Assembly (NCBI GenBank): GCA_014380115.1
Contig: JACMKK010000078.1
Span: 1 to 33,774 of the forward strand
Direction: 5' to 3'
Source: Luteimonas sp.
Lineage (GTDB): Bacteria; Pseudomonadota; Gammaproteobacteria; Xanthomonadales; Xanthomonadaceae
DNA: 33,774 nt
Shown here in pieces: positions 25,068 to 33,098 of the stretch (positions are counted from its first letter, which is position 1; each line of letters starts with the position of its first letter). Below the pieces are notes generated by a model. It was not told the DNA's origin, made no database searches, and worked only from the letters and a program-made list of their open reading frames with translations. Position numbers and translations under genes: made by a program.

Positions 25068-25442
25068 ATGGGCGAGGGTGTAAGAACTTCGTTAAACGAC
25101 GCCGTGGACGCCGTGCCCCTGATCGCGGTTTCGCGCATTGACGACGGCGGTTTCGCCGAGGTCGAGGCAACGCTCGACGGCGATGCCGAATCGCTGATCC
25201 TGCATCGCCAAGGCGATGTCGTGCGCGCCTGGCTCAATGTCTGTCCGCACACGGGCCGGCGCCTGGACTGGGCGCCGGGCAAGTTCCTGCTGTCGAAGGA
25301 AGGTTTGCTGGTATGCGCGGCGCATGGGGCGAGCTTCGAACTGGTCGGCGGCGAATGCGTGGCCGGACCCTGCCGCGGGCAGACGCTGCGCGCGGCACCG
25401 ATCGTGGTCCGTGATGGGCAGGTTGCGTTGGCGCGTGATTGA
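25068..25442 (+). CDS. orphan Rieske [2Fe-2S] protein
   Basis: This is a 124-residue soluble Rieske-fold electron-transfer protein. The cluster ligands are visible as C-P-H in LNVCPHTGRRLDWAPGKF and C-A-A-H in GLLVCAAHGASFELVGGECVAGPC, i.e. CxH and CxxH about 40 residues apart. VAGPCRGQTLRAAPIVVRDGQVAL completes the usual C-terminal pattern. There is no signal peptide, so it is cytoplasmic. Start choices are the ATG at 25068 or a GTG twelve codons later. No oxygenase subunit or reductase gene is near, so it is an orphan; redox partners cannot be inferred. It diverges from the small membrane protein and converges with the MarR-GNAT gene, 21 bases apart. Confidence 0.85.
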   Translation: MGEGVRTSLNDAVDAVPLIAVSRIDDGGFAEVEATLDGDAESLILHRQGDVVRAWLNVCPHTGRRLDWAPGKFLLSKEGLLVCAAHGASFELVGGECVAGPCRGQTLRAAPIVVRDGQVALARD

Positions 25443-25463
25443 GCCTGAGGCCGGAGCAGGCAC

Positions 25464-26393
25464 TTACAGCTTCAGCTCCCACGTCTCCGCCATCAGTCCG
25501 CGCTTGCCGAAATCGTCGTGTCGCGATTCCGATGTCTTGCGGAAACCGGCGGCCGCATACAGGTGGCGTGCGGCATCGAGTTCGCCCTGCGTCCACAGCG
25601 CGATCTTGCGATAGCCGGCCTGGCGCGCGAAGCGCACGCACTCGTCGACCAGGCGGCGGCCCAGGCCCAGGCCGCGTGCACCAGGCTCGACGAGCAGCAA
25701 CCGGAGTTTGGCGACGGTCTTGCTCTTGGCGACGAGAAAGATGCTGCCCAGGCGCTCGCCGTCGCGTTCGGCGATCCAGCAGCGTTCGCGCCGCGGATCG
25801 AGGTGCTGCACGAATCCGGCTGCGATTTCCGCGACCAGCGCCTCGAAGCGTTCGTCGTAGCCGTACTCGCGGAAATACAGCTCGCCATGGCGTTGCACGA
25901 CCCAGCCGATGTCGCCGGGACGATGCTGGCGCAGGATCACGGGCCCGGATTCGACAGCGCTGGCCGAGAGCGTGTGTTCTATCGCGTCCAGCGCCGACAG
26001 GAATCGTTCGCGGCCGCTGCGGTCCAGCGGGCCGAGCATCGCCTCGACCTGTTGCTGCGAGCGTTGCTCCAGCGGCGCGAACACGCGCCGTCCCTTCGCG
26101 GTCAGGCTCAGCCGCTGCCGTCGCGCATCGCCGGGCGTGGCCTTGCGCGACAGCAGTCCGCTGGTGGCGAAGCGCTTGAGGATGCGGCTGAGGTAGCCGC
26201 GGTCGAGATCCAGTGCGGCCGCCAGTTCGGCCGCACCGATGCCATCACGATGCGCGATCTCGTACATCACGCGCACTTCGGTCAGCGAGTAGGGGCTGTC
26301 GAGCAGGCCGGGGCGGAGCACGCCGATACGCCGCGTGTAATCGCGATTGAAGCGGCGGACGGCGTCGATTTCGGCTTGGCGGACTTCAGGCAT
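25464..26393 (-). CDS. MarR-GNAT fusion regulator/acetyltransferase
   Basis: This is a 309-residue two-domain protein. Residues about 10-140 form a MarR winged helix: YSLTEVRVMYEIAHRDGIGAAELAAALDLDRGYLSRILKRFATSGLLSRK, then a wing DARRQRLSLTAKG. Residues about 150-309 form a GNAT acetyltransferase with the acetyl-CoA loop GARGLGLGRRLVDECVRFARQAGYRKIALWTQG and a C-terminal AARHLYAAAGFRKTSESRHDDFGK. The start at 26393 has GAGG 6 bases upstream; the ORF-track start is ten codons earlier. The fusion type is known in many bacteria, but targets are mostly unknown. A 29-base palindrome lies 38 bases upstream and probably serves autoregulation. Confidence 0.9.
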   Translation of the reverse strand: MPEVRQAEIDAVRRFNRDYTRRIGVLRPGLLDSPYSLTEVRVMYEIAHRDGIGAAELAAALDLDRGYLSRILKRFATSGLLSRKATPGDARRQRLSLTAKGRRVFAPLEQRSQQQVEAMLGPLDRSGRERFLSALDAIEHTLSASAVESGPVILRQHRPGDIGWVVQRHGELYFREYGYDERFEALVAEIAAGFVQHLDPRRERCWIAERDGERLGSIFLVAKSKTVAKLRLLLVEPGARGLGLGRRLVDECVRFARQAGYRKIALWTQGELDAARHLYAAAGFRKTSESRHDDFGKRGLMAETWELKL

Positions 26394-26430
26394 GGCAGGC
26401 CTCCTCTGCGTCGGCCTGGACATGGTCGAT

Positions 26431-26459
26431 CCATATGGTTGACTTAGTCAACTATATGG
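26431..26459. promoter_or_regulatory. palindromic operator of the MarR-GNAT gene
   Basis: A 29-base odd palindrome has core GTTGACTTAGTCAAC and CCATAT/ATATGG outer arms, with one mismatched pair. It lies 38-66 bases upstream of the fusion gene start. It contains CAACTATATG, also present in the operator of the other MarR gene at 10883. Binding by the fusion protein is inferred. Confidence 0.65.
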
Positions 26460-26540
26460 CGGAATCGGATGTTTTTGGGCCGGTGCGCGGAGCGTTGGAT
26501 GCCCGGCCTGCACCGGGACGACGTCACTCGGGTCACGCGC

Positions 26541-28385
26541 TCAGAACAACAGGTTGACCATCGCCACCACGATCACCGTGTAGACCAGCGCCAGCGGCGC
26601 CCCGACGCGCCACATTTCCTTTGCGGTGTAGTTGGCCGGTCCGGTGATCATCGACATCACGGGATTAGATGCGGTCATGAAATTGTTCGAAGCCGACAGC
26701 GCCACGATCAGCGCGAACGCGGTCGGATTGCCGTTCGCCGCGAGCGCCAGGTTGATCGCCATCGGTACCATGACGATGGTCGCGCCGATGTGGCTGATGA
26801 CCAGCGAGAACAGCGTCGTCAGGATCGCGATCGCAAGTTCGAGCAGCCAGACCGGGATGCCCTCCGGCAACTGGTCGAGGGTGTGTGCAGCGATCCATGC
26901 CGCCGCGCCGCTGCTGTCCATCGCCCAGCCGAGCGGGATCAGGCAGGCCATCAGGAACACCGTCTTCCAGTTGATCGCCGCGTAGGCCTCGTCCATCTTC
27001 AGCACGCCGGTGATCAGCATGCCGGCGACGCCGGTCATCAGCGCGATCGAGGTCGGCACCCGCGACGACAGCGCCACCAGCATCGTGATCGCGAAGATGA
27101 TCATCGCGACCTTGAACTTGTGCGGGCGCTGCTCGCCCTTCGGGTAATCGGTCACCACCACGAAGTCGCGGTTGCTCGCGGCCTGCGCCAGATCCTGCCA
27201 GATGCTGTGCAGCACCAGCATGTCGCCGGCGCGCAGCGGCAGGTTGCGTACGTTCTCGCGCAGCACGTCCTTGTCGCGGTTCACGGCGAGCAGGCTGATG
27301 TTGTGCTGCTTGCGCAACTGCACATCGGCCGAGGTCTTGCCGATGAAGCTCGAGGTCGGTGGCACCACCGCCTCGGAGATGCCGGCGCGGCTGGGATTGA
27401 ACAGGTCGCCGAACTCGCGCAGGCGCGTGCTCATGCGCAGGAATTGGTTTTGCGCAAAATCGGCGACCTGCGCACGCGCGCCCATGGCGCCGAGCACGCT
27501 GCCGACCCAGATGCGCGCATCGGCCGGCGGCGCCAGGCGCGACTCGTTGCCGGTCTTGAGGGCGAGCAGCAACGGCGCCCCATGCACGGCCTCGGCTTCG
27601 CCCAGCGACATGCCGACCAGCGGGCTATCGGCGCTGACGGTGAGCTCGAACACGTCGCCGTCGATGCCGTACGACTTGGCGAAATAGCTCTCGGTGCGCG
27701 CCGGCGTCACGCCCTTGTCGGCGAGGTCGTCCTCGCGCAGCAGCTTGTCGCCGAAGAACTGGAAATACAGCAGGCCGGCGCCGAGCAGCACCAGGCCGAT
27801 CGGCAGCGGCGCGAACATGCGTAGCGGCTCGAGCGTCGCGACGCCGGAGGGCAGGTTGGCGTTGGCGGCGACCAGCAGGTCGTTGAGCAGGATCAGCGGC
27901 GAGTTGCCGACCATCGTCAGCGCGCCGCCCATCACGATGGCGGCGGCGATCGGCATCAGCAGGCGCGACATCGAAAGGCCCGTGCGCGAGGACAGGCGCG
28001 AGGCCACCGGCAGGTACAGCGCCATGACCGACGGGTTCTGCATGAAAGACGAGTTGAGCCCGGCCACGGCCGTGGTCAGCAGCAGCAGGCGTTGTTCGAC
28101 GCCGTGCGCGCGCCGCAGCAGCCAGGCGGCGAGCCGGTTGAGCGCGCCGGTGCGGTCCAGTCCGGTGCCGAGGATCATCGTCGCGATGACGCTGATGACC
28201 GCGTTGCCGGAGAAGCCGTTGAACAGGTCCTCGGAGGCGACCAGGCCGGTCAGTCCGAGCAGCACCAGCACCACCAGCGCGACCAGGTCGGCGCGCACGC
28301 GCTCGAACAGGAACATCACCATCGTCAGCGACACCAGCCCGAGGACGAGCTTCATGTCGTTGGTGAGGATGAGTGCGTTATCCAT
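26541..28385 (-). CDS. SLC13-type permease with two TrkA-C (RCK-C) domains
   Basis: This is a 614-residue inner-membrane transporter of the divalent anion:sodium symporter superfamily. The N-terminal hydrophobic half contains FNGFSGNAVISVIATMILGTGLDRTG and the hairpin NSSFMQNPSVMALYLPVA. A cytosolic middle (about 225-400) has two TrkA-C-like units around YGIDGDVFELTVSADSPLVGMSL and FIGKTSADVQLRKQHNISLLAVNR. A second hydrophobic half has the matching HIGATIVMVPMAINLALAANGNP and ASNNFMTASNPVMSMITGPANYT. Substrates of this subgroup (sulfate or other anions) are not settled by sequence. A start at Met11 (28355) is also possible. It follows trmB closely on the same strand. Confidence 0.87.
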   Translation of the reverse strand: MDNALILTNDMKLVLGLVSLTMVMFLFERVRADLVALVVLVLLGLTGLVASEDLFNGFSGNAVISVIATMILGTGLDRTGALNRLAAWLLRRAHGVEQRLLLLTTAVAGLNSSFMQNPSVMALYLPVASRLSSRTGLSMSRLLMPIAAAIVMGGALTMVGNSPLILLNDLLVAANANLPSGVATLEPLRMFAPLPIGLVLLGAGLLYFQFFGDKLLREDDLADKGVTPARTESYFAKSYGIDGDVFELTVSADSPLVGMSLGEAEAVHGAPLLLALKTGNESRLAPPADARIWVGSVLGAMGARAQVADFAQNQFLRMSTRLREFGDLFNPSRAGISEAVVPPTSSFIGKTSADVQLRKQHNISLLAVNRDKDVLRENVRNLPLRAGDMLVLHSIWQDLAQAASNRDFVVVTDYPKGEQRPHKFKVAMIIFAITMLVALSSRVPTSIALMTGVAGMLITGVLKMDEAYAAINWKTVFLMACLIPLGWAMDSSGAAAWIAAHTLDQLPEGIPVWLLELAIAILTTLFSLVISHIGATIVMVPMAINLALAANGNPTAFALIVALSASNNFMTASNPVMSMITGPANYTAKEMWRVGAPLALVYTVIVVAMVNLLF

Positions 28386-28394
28386 GCTTGCCGG

Positions 28395-29249
28395 TCAGCG
28401 CCTCACGTCGTAGAGCAGATCCCAGACACCATGGCCCAGGCGCTGGCCACGGCTTTCGAAATGCGTCTGCGGGCGCCATTCGGGCCGCGGCACGTGGCCG
28501 CGCAGACCGGCGCGATTGCGCAGGCCCGGCGTCGCATCGAGCACGTCCCACATCTGCTCGGCATAGTCCTGCCAATCGGTGGCGAGGTGCAAGCGGCCGC
28601 CGTCGCGCAGGCGGCTCACCAGCAGCCGCGCGAACTCCGGCTGCAGCAGGCGCCGCTTGTGGTGGCGCTTCTTGTGCCAGGGATCGGGGAAGTAGATGCG
28701 GATTTCATCAAGCCCGCCCTCATCAAGCCCGCCCTCATCGAGAGTGGCTGGAGCGATATCGCGCGTGAGCACTTCGACGGCATCGTGGTGGTAGACGCGG
28801 ACGTTGCGGCTGCCGTCCTCTGCGAGAGCGTTCAACAGGCGGCCGACACCGGGCGCATGCACCTCGATGCCGATGTAGTCGCGTGCCGGATCATGCGCGG
28901 CGGCGTAGCGGAGTGCCTCGCCGTTGCCGAAGCCGATCTCGAGCACGCGCGGCGCGCTGCGCCCGAATGTGGCATCGAAATCGCGCGGCTGGCCTTCGGC
29001 CGCGATGCAATCCAGGCCGTACTGCGGCCACTGCAGGTCGAAAGCGCGTTGCTGCGCCTCGCTGAAACGGCCCTGCCGCAACACGAAGCTGCGGATCGCG
29101 CGGCGCCCGGGTTCGGAGGTGTAAGGCTTGCGTTCGAGCCGATCGCGGGCGGATGCGGCGGGTTCGTCTTCCTGGTCGGAGGCCGATGGTGTCGCATTGT
29201 CCTTGCGATCGGCCATCAGCCGGGCACCGTGTTTTTTTTCGTCGGCCAT
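28395..29249 (-). CDS. trmB: tRNA (guanine-N7-)-methyltransferase
   Basis: It methylates G46 in the tRNA variable loop using SAM. It has 284 residues, with a roughly 55-residue charged N-terminal tail before the conserved [18 protein letters not shown]. The cofactor site is [16 protein letters not shown], followed by [16 protein letters not shown]. The tRNA-binding signature is [19 protein letters not shown], and the tail has [20 protein letters not shown] duplicated DEGGL pair just before [11 protein letters not shown] comes from a 15-base tandem repeat. The first ATG overlaps the thiG stop (TGATG). A second in-frame Met (Met12) lies in a duplicated copy of that junction, so the true start is uncertain. 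Confidence 0.94.
   Translation of the reverse strand: MADEKKHGARLMADRKDNATPSASDQEDEPAASARDRLERKPYTSEPGRRAIRSFVLRQGRFSEAQQRAFDLQWPQYGLDCIAAEGQPRDFDATFGRSAPRVLEIGFGNGEALRYAAAHDPARDYIGIEVHAPGVGRLLNALAEDGSRNVRVYHHDAVEVLTRDIAPATLDEGGLDEGGLDEIRIYFPDPWHKKRHHKRRLLQPEFARLLVSRLRDGGRLHLATDWQDYAEQMWDVLDATPGLRNRAGLRGHVPRPEWRPQTHFESRGQRLGHGVWDLLYDVRR
28706..28735. repeat. 15-base perfect tandem duplication inside trmB
   Basis: CATCAAGCCCGCCCT occurs twice head to tail. It is in frame and adds one extra DEGGL unit just before the conserved [11 protein letters not shown] segment of TrmB. This is typical of slipped-strand duplication. Confidence 0.85.
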
Positions 29250-29255
29250 CAGCCG
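29209..29255. repeat. 33-base-period duplication at the thiG stop / trmB start
   Basis: TCGGCCATCAGCCG occurs at 29209-29222 and 29242-29255, exactly 33 bases (11 codons) apart. Each copy carries a TGATG on the minus strand. The spacer holds a run of eight A on the coding strand of trmB. Confidence 0.75.
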
Positions 29256-30046
29256 ACTAGGCCATCGACCGGCGACGATGCCGACGCATAGCGCTTGCGC
29301 GGGATGCGGCCGGCGAGGAACGCATGCCGGCCGGCCTCGACCGCCAGCTTCATCGCACGCGCCATGCGCACGGGATCCTTCGCGCCGGCGATCGCGGTGT
29401 TCATGAGCACGCCGTGGCAGCCGAGTTCCATCGCGATCGCGGCATCGGACGCGGTGCCGACGCCGGCGTCGACGATGATCGGCACCTTCGCGTTCTCGAC
29501 GATCTCGATCAGGTTCCAGCGGTTCTGGATGCCGAGCCCGGAACCGATCGGCGCGGCCAGCGGCATCACCGCGACGCAGCCGATTTCTTCGAGGCGTTTG
29601 GCCAGGATCGGGTCGTCGCTGGTGTAGACCATGACCTCGAAGCCCTCGGCGACGAGTTGCTCGGCCGCCTTCAGGGTCTGCACGACGTCGGGGAACAGGG
29701 TCTTCTGGTCGCCGAGCACTTCCAGCTTGGTCAGCGCATGGCCATCGAGCAGTTCGCGCGCGAGGCGGCAGGTGCGCACGGCGTCCTCGGCGGTGTAGCA
29801 GCCGGCCGTGTTCGGCAGGATCGTGTAGCGATCGGGCGGCAGCACGTCGAGCAGGTTCGGTTCGCCCGGGTTCTGGCCGATATTGGTACGACGAATCGCG
29901 ACGGTGACGATCTGGGCGCCGGCGGCCTCGGTGGCGGAACGGGTTTCGTCGAGGTCCTTGAACTTGCCGGTACCGGTCAGCAAGCGGGAGGAGTAGGACT
30001 TGCCGGCGATGACCAAGGCGTCATCGTATGCGGGAGAGGAGGTCAT
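29249..30046 (-). CDS. thiG: thiazole synthase ThiG
   Basis: ThiG builds the thiazole phosphate of thiamine from deoxyxylulose-5-phosphate, dehydroglycine and ThiS-thiocarboxylate. It has 265 residues. Family blocks are [10 protein letters not shown] near the N-terminus, [31 protein letters not shown], the Schiff-base lysine in LTKLEVLGD (K107), [15 protein letters not shown] and [34 protein letters not shown], the phosphate-binding end of the TIM barrel. The gene follows thiS on the same strand after about 120 bases and overlaps trmB by one base. ThiF, ThiO/ThiH and other thiamine genes are not in the window. Confidence 0.96.
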   Translation of the reverse strand: MTSSPAYDDALVIAGKSYSSRLLTGTGKFKDLDETRSATEAAGAQIVTVAIRRTNIGQNPGEPNLLDVLPPDRYTILPNTAGCYTAEDAVRTCRLARELLDGHALTKLEVLGDQKTLFPDVVQTLKAAEQLVAEGFEVMVYTSDDPILAKRLEEIGCVAVMPLAAPIGSGLGIQNRWNLIEIVENAKVPIIVDAGVGTASDAAIAMELGCHGVLMNTAIAGAKDPVRMARAMKLAVEAGRHAFLAGRIPRKRYASASSPVDGLVG

Positions 30047-30165
30047 CGCAGGATTATCGCACCGACGCCTTGTCGATCACGCGCTGCGCGGAGAGGAGAT
30101 TGCCCGGCTGTTGCCCGTCGCTTCATGTGCGCGGGCCTTGTCGAAGGCACCGCATTACCCGGCGC

Positions 30166-30366
30166 TCAACCGCCACCGAGCGCGTGCACGATCTCGACGC
30201 GATCGTCCGTTTCGAGTTTCCGTTGCGCATGCTGGCCACGCGGCACGATGCTGCCATTGATCTCGACTGCGACGCGACGCCCGGCCAGGCCTTGCGCGTC
30301 GAGCAGACTGGCGATGGTGCAACCATCGGGAAGCGACATGCAGTCGCCATTGAGCAGGATGTCCAT
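30166..30366 (-). CDS. thiS: sulfur carrier protein ThiS
   Basis: This is a 66-residue ubiquitin-like protein that carries sulfur as a C-terminal thiocarboxylate to ThiG. The chain MDILLNGDCMSLPDGCTIASLL, VAVEINGSIVPRGQ and RVEIVHALGGG shows the beta-grasp pattern and the required C-terminal Gly-Gly (here Gly-Gly-Gly). The ORF track extends it 44 codons upstream into non-homologous Pro/Arg-rich sequence; the start at 30366 gives the family length. It is directly upstream of thiG on the same strand, as in many thiSG operons. No TPP riboswitch (CTGAGA ... GAACCTGAT pattern) is visible upstream. Confidence 0.9.
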   Translation of the reverse strand: MDILLNGDCMSLPDGCTIASLLDAQGLAGRRVAVEINGSIVPRGQHAQRKLETDDRVEIVHALGGG

Positions 30367-30545
30367 GCCGGCATTGTCGCGCGCCGGATGAATGCGTGCA
30401 GCCGGCTGCGATCCGCCCGCCGAAGGGAACGGCGCGGATGGGAGGGCCCTTCGGCAGGGTTGAGCAGGGACGGGCTTCGTGAAACGATGCGGCGCCATCC
30501 GCTGGCGTATCCATCGATGGATCGATTTCCTCAGGAGAGAGAAAG

Positions 30546-32372
30546 ATGACGTTGTCCGTTTACCCGGCCCGCACGCTCCTCGCCGCAGCGCTGGCTCTCG
30601 CCGCCGCCCCGGCGCTGGCGCAGACCTATTCGCAGACGGTGTTCATCGGCGACAGCCTGACCGACGCCGGTTACTTCCGGCCGCTGCTGCCACCTAGCGC
30701 GCAGCCGGTGATCGGCCAGTTCACCACCAATCCCGGGTTCGTCTGGTCGCAGTACCTGGCCGATTTCTACGGCACCAGCGCCGCGCCGAACGGCAACGGC
30801 CAGGGCGGCCCCAACTATGCCGCCGGCGGCGCGCGCGTCGGCGTCGACGTGGTCGGGCCGCTCGGCTTCATTCCTTCGCTGGTCACGCAGACCAACACCT
30901 ACCTGGCGGCCAACGGCGGGCGCGCCGACCCGAATGCGCTGTACACCGTCTGGGGCGGCGCCAACGACCTGTTCGCGGTCGCGGCCGATCCGAGCCAGGC
31001 GCAAGCGATCATCGGCGGTGCGGTGACCGCGCAGATCGGCATCGTCGGAACGCTGCAGGCAGCCGGCGCGCGCTATGTCATCGTGCCGACGATTCCCGAC
31101 ATCGGCGTCACGCCCTCGTCCCTGGCGGGCGACCCGGCCGGCCAGGCGCAGGGCACCGCGCTGGCGACGGCCTACAACACGGCGTTGTTCGGCGGACTCG
31201 CCTCGGCGGGGTTGAGCGTGATCCCGCTGGATACCTTCCACTTCCTGCAGGAAGTGGTGGCCAACCCGGCTCAGTACGGCTTCAGCAACGTCACCGGGAC
31301 GGCCTGCCTGCCGCCGGGATCGTCGTCGCTGACCTGCAGCCCGGCCGCCTGGGCGAGCCCGGATGCCCCCAACACCTACCTGTTCGCCGACGGCGTGCAC
31401 CCGACCAGCGGTGCGCACAGGATCGTCGCCGACCTCGCCGTGTCGGCCCTCGAAGGGCCACGCCTGATCGCCGTGCTGCCGCACTCGGCGGCGATGGTCG
31501 GCCGCGCCCGCGCTGATCGCATCGGCGCGCATATCGCCGGCAAGCCCGACAGCGATGGCACACGCTGGTGGGCCGATGCGCGCGGCGATTTCCAGCGTTA
31601 CGGCGATGGCGACGAGTACGACGGCGTCGGCCCGGCACTGACGGGCGGCGTCGACTGGACCAGCGGCAACCTCGTCTTCGGCGCCTTCGGTGGTTATGGC
31701 CGCCAGTTCACCCATTTCGGACAGCGCCGCGGCGATTTCGAGCAGCTCGACGCCACGCTCGGCGGGTTCGCGGGTTGGTACGGCGACAACGCCTGGGTCA
31801 ACGGCCAGGCCAGCTACACCCAGCTCAGCTACGACATCGATCGCGAGGTCTGGCTCGGCCCGGCCAAGCGCAGCCACACCGGCTCGCCGGACGGCAGCAA
31901 CATCAGCGTCGCGCTGAATGCGGGCTGGGACTTCGAGCACGGCGCGCTGACGCACGGCCCGGTGATCGGCGTGCTGTCGCAGCAGATCGAGATCGACGGT
32001 TATTCCGAAAGCCAACCGGCGCTCTCGACGTCGCTGGCCTATCCCGAACAGGAGTTCGACTCGCTGATCGGCAACGCCGGCTGGCAGGCGAGCTATGCCA
32101 TCAACGCCCACCTCAAGCCCTACGCCAGGCTGACCTACGATCGCGAATTCGAGGACGCCGCCGAGCAGGCCTTCGCACGCTCCCAGTCGCTGCCGGGCAC
32201 GCTGCCCTACGCCGTCCCGGGCCTGGAGTACGACGACAGCTACGGCACGCTGACCTTCGGCGCTCAGACGCAGCTGTTCGGGCTCGACGCCAACATGGGT
32301 TCCGCGGTCACGGTCGGGCAGAAGGGCGGTAATCACGCCACGGTGTTCGCCACTGTCGGCAGGGGCTTCTGA
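30546..32372 (+). CDS. GDSL (SGNH) esterase autotransporter, EstA-like
   Basis: This 608-residue type Va autotransporter is predicted to display a lipase/esterase on the outer membrane. The signal peptide ends ALAAAPALA (about 25). The SGNH hydrolase passenger has block I FIGDSLTDAGYF (catalytic S37), block II NYAAGGARVG, block III VWGGANDLF (N140) and block V FADGVHPTSGAHR (D282, H285). From about residue 330 the chain becomes a beta-barrel with alternating aromatic strands (GFAGWYGDNAWVNGQASY, ISVALNAGWDF) and ends in the outer-membrane signature Phe (VGRGF). AGGAGAG precedes the ATG. It resembles Pseudomonas EstA. It is divergent from thiS. Confidence 0.94.
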   Translation: MTLSVYPARTLLAAALALAAAPALAQTYSQTVFIGDSLTDAGYFRPLLPPSAQPVIGQFTTNPGFVWSQYLADFYGTSAAPNGNGQGGPNYAAGGARVGVDVVGPLGFIPSLVTQTNTYLAANGGRADPNALYTVWGGANDLFAVAADPSQAQAIIGGAVTAQIGIVGTLQAAGARYVIVPTIPDIGVTPSSLAGDPAGQAQGTALATAYNTALFGGLASAGLSVIPLDTFHFLQEVVANPAQYGFSNVTGTACLPPGSSSLTCSPAAWASPDAPNTYLFADGVHPTSGAHRIVADLAVSALEGPRLIAVLPHSAAMVGRARADRIGAHIAGKPDSDGTRWWADARGDFQRYGDGDEYDGVGPALTGGVDWTSGNLVFGAFGGYGRQFTHFGQRRGDFEQLDATLGGFAGWYGDNAWVNGQASYTQLSYDIDREVWLGPAKRSHTGSPDGSNISVALNAGWDFEHGALTHGPVIGVLSQQIEIDGYSESQPALSTSLAYPEQEFDSLIGNAGWQASYAINAHLKPYARLTYDREFEDAAEQAFARSQSLPGTLPYAVPGLEYDDSYGTLTFGAQTQLFGLDANMGSAVTVGQKGGNHATVFATVGRGF

Positions 32373-32438
32373 GGCCCGGCGCACGTCCCGGAAGCGCGTT
32401 GCCAACAGCCGCTGGCCGCGCATAGACTTCGGCGACAA

Positions 32439-32512
32439 GCGGGTGTAGTTCAATGGTAGAACTGCAGCTTCCCAAGCTGCTAGCGTGGGTTCGATTCCCA
32501 TCACCCGCTCCA
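32439..32512 (+). tRNA. tRNA-Gly (anticodon CCC)
   Basis: The cloverleaf can be folded by eye. Acceptor arms are GCGGGTG/CACCCGC and the D-arm lies at GTTC...GAAC. The anticodon stem GCAGC/GCTGC has loop TTCCCAA (anticodon CCC). The T-loop is TTCGATT in stem GTGGG/CCCAT, followed by an encoded CCA end. It decodes GGG. It follows the autotransporter gene by 66 bases and is followed by a terminator. Confidence 0.95.
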
Positions 32513-32522
32513 CGATCCACGT

Positions 32523-32551
32523 ACGGCGCCCCGCATCCCGGGGCGCCGTTC
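32523..32551 (+). terminator. terminator after tRNA-Gly
   Basis: A perfect 11-bp stem ACGGCGCCCCG/CGGGGCGCCGT with loop CATCC is followed by TTCTT. It begins 10 bases after the tRNA CCA end and should release the tRNA transcript before rimB. Confidence 0.8.
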
Positions 32552-32615
32552 TTGCTGGAGCGGCCCAGGCCAGTCCTCTTGATACTGTCTGTAATCGCAG
32601 CAGGAAAATGATCCG

Positions 32616-33059
32616 ATGATCGTGCTGGGCTGGCGGGAGTGGGTGGCGTTGCCGGGGCTGGGCATCGATCGCGTGCGCGCCAAGATCGATACCGGTGCGC
32701 GCAGTTCGGCCCTGCATGTCGACGCGCATTGGCGCTTCGTCGAACAGGGCCTGCCGTGGGTCGGGTTCCGCCTGACGCCGTCCAAGGTGCAGCAGCGCGT
32801 GATCGAGGCCGCCGCGCCGATCTTCGATGAACGCGACGTGCTCGATTCCGGCGGCCACCGCACGCGGCGGATCTTCCTGCGCTCGACCATGCGGCTGGCG
32901 GGCAGCGCCAGGGAGATTGAAATCAACCTGACCGATCGCGGCGGCATGCTGTTCCCGATGCTGCTCGGTCGCACCGCGTTGGCCGGTACGTTCACAGTCG
33001 ATCCCGCACAGTCATCGCTGCATGGCAAACCGCCGCGCAGCCTCTCCTCGTCGGCCTGA
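32616..33059 (+). CDS. rimB: RimB-like retropepsin-type protease (ATP-dependent zinc protease family)
   Basis: This 147-residue protein is of the Zn_protease/RimB family (PF05618-type), annotated as ATP-dependent zinc protease but with an aspartic-protease-like active site. The motif IDTGARSSALHVD (D25) matches the D-T-G-A triad of retropepsins. WREWVALPGLGI precedes it, and RTRRIFLRSTMRLAG, EIEINLTDR, MLFPMLLGR complete the family pattern. In Pseudomonas, RimB trims the poly-glutamate tail that RimK adds to ribosomal protein S6. Here rimK follows after 39 bases on the same strand, which supports that role. The ATG start fits the family N-terminus. Confidence 0.88.
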   Translation: MIVLGWREWVALPGLGIDRVRAKIDTGARSSALHVDAHWRFVEQGLPWVGFRLTPSKVQQRVIEAAAPIFDERDVLDSGGHRTRRIFLRSTMRLAGSAREIEINLTDRGGMLFPMLLGRTALAGTFTVDPAQSSLHGKPPRSLSSSA

Positions 33060-33098
33060 GTGGCCGTTCTTCGAGACCAGACACATGAATTCGGACGC

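Noticed and set aside
26469-29291. Long plus-strand ORFs opposite the SLC13 permease and trmB
   Set aside because: They are Gln/His/Arg-rich antisense shadows; the minus-strand proteins have clear family motifs.
30367-30545. Possible TPP riboswitch upstream of thiS
   Set aside because: I looked for the CTGAGA and GAACCTGAT-type cores on the minus strand and did not find them.
30531-32858. 775-residue minus-strand ORF spanning the autotransporter and the tRNA
   Set aside because: It runs through a tRNA gene and opposite a well-supported autotransporter, and it has no domain signature.
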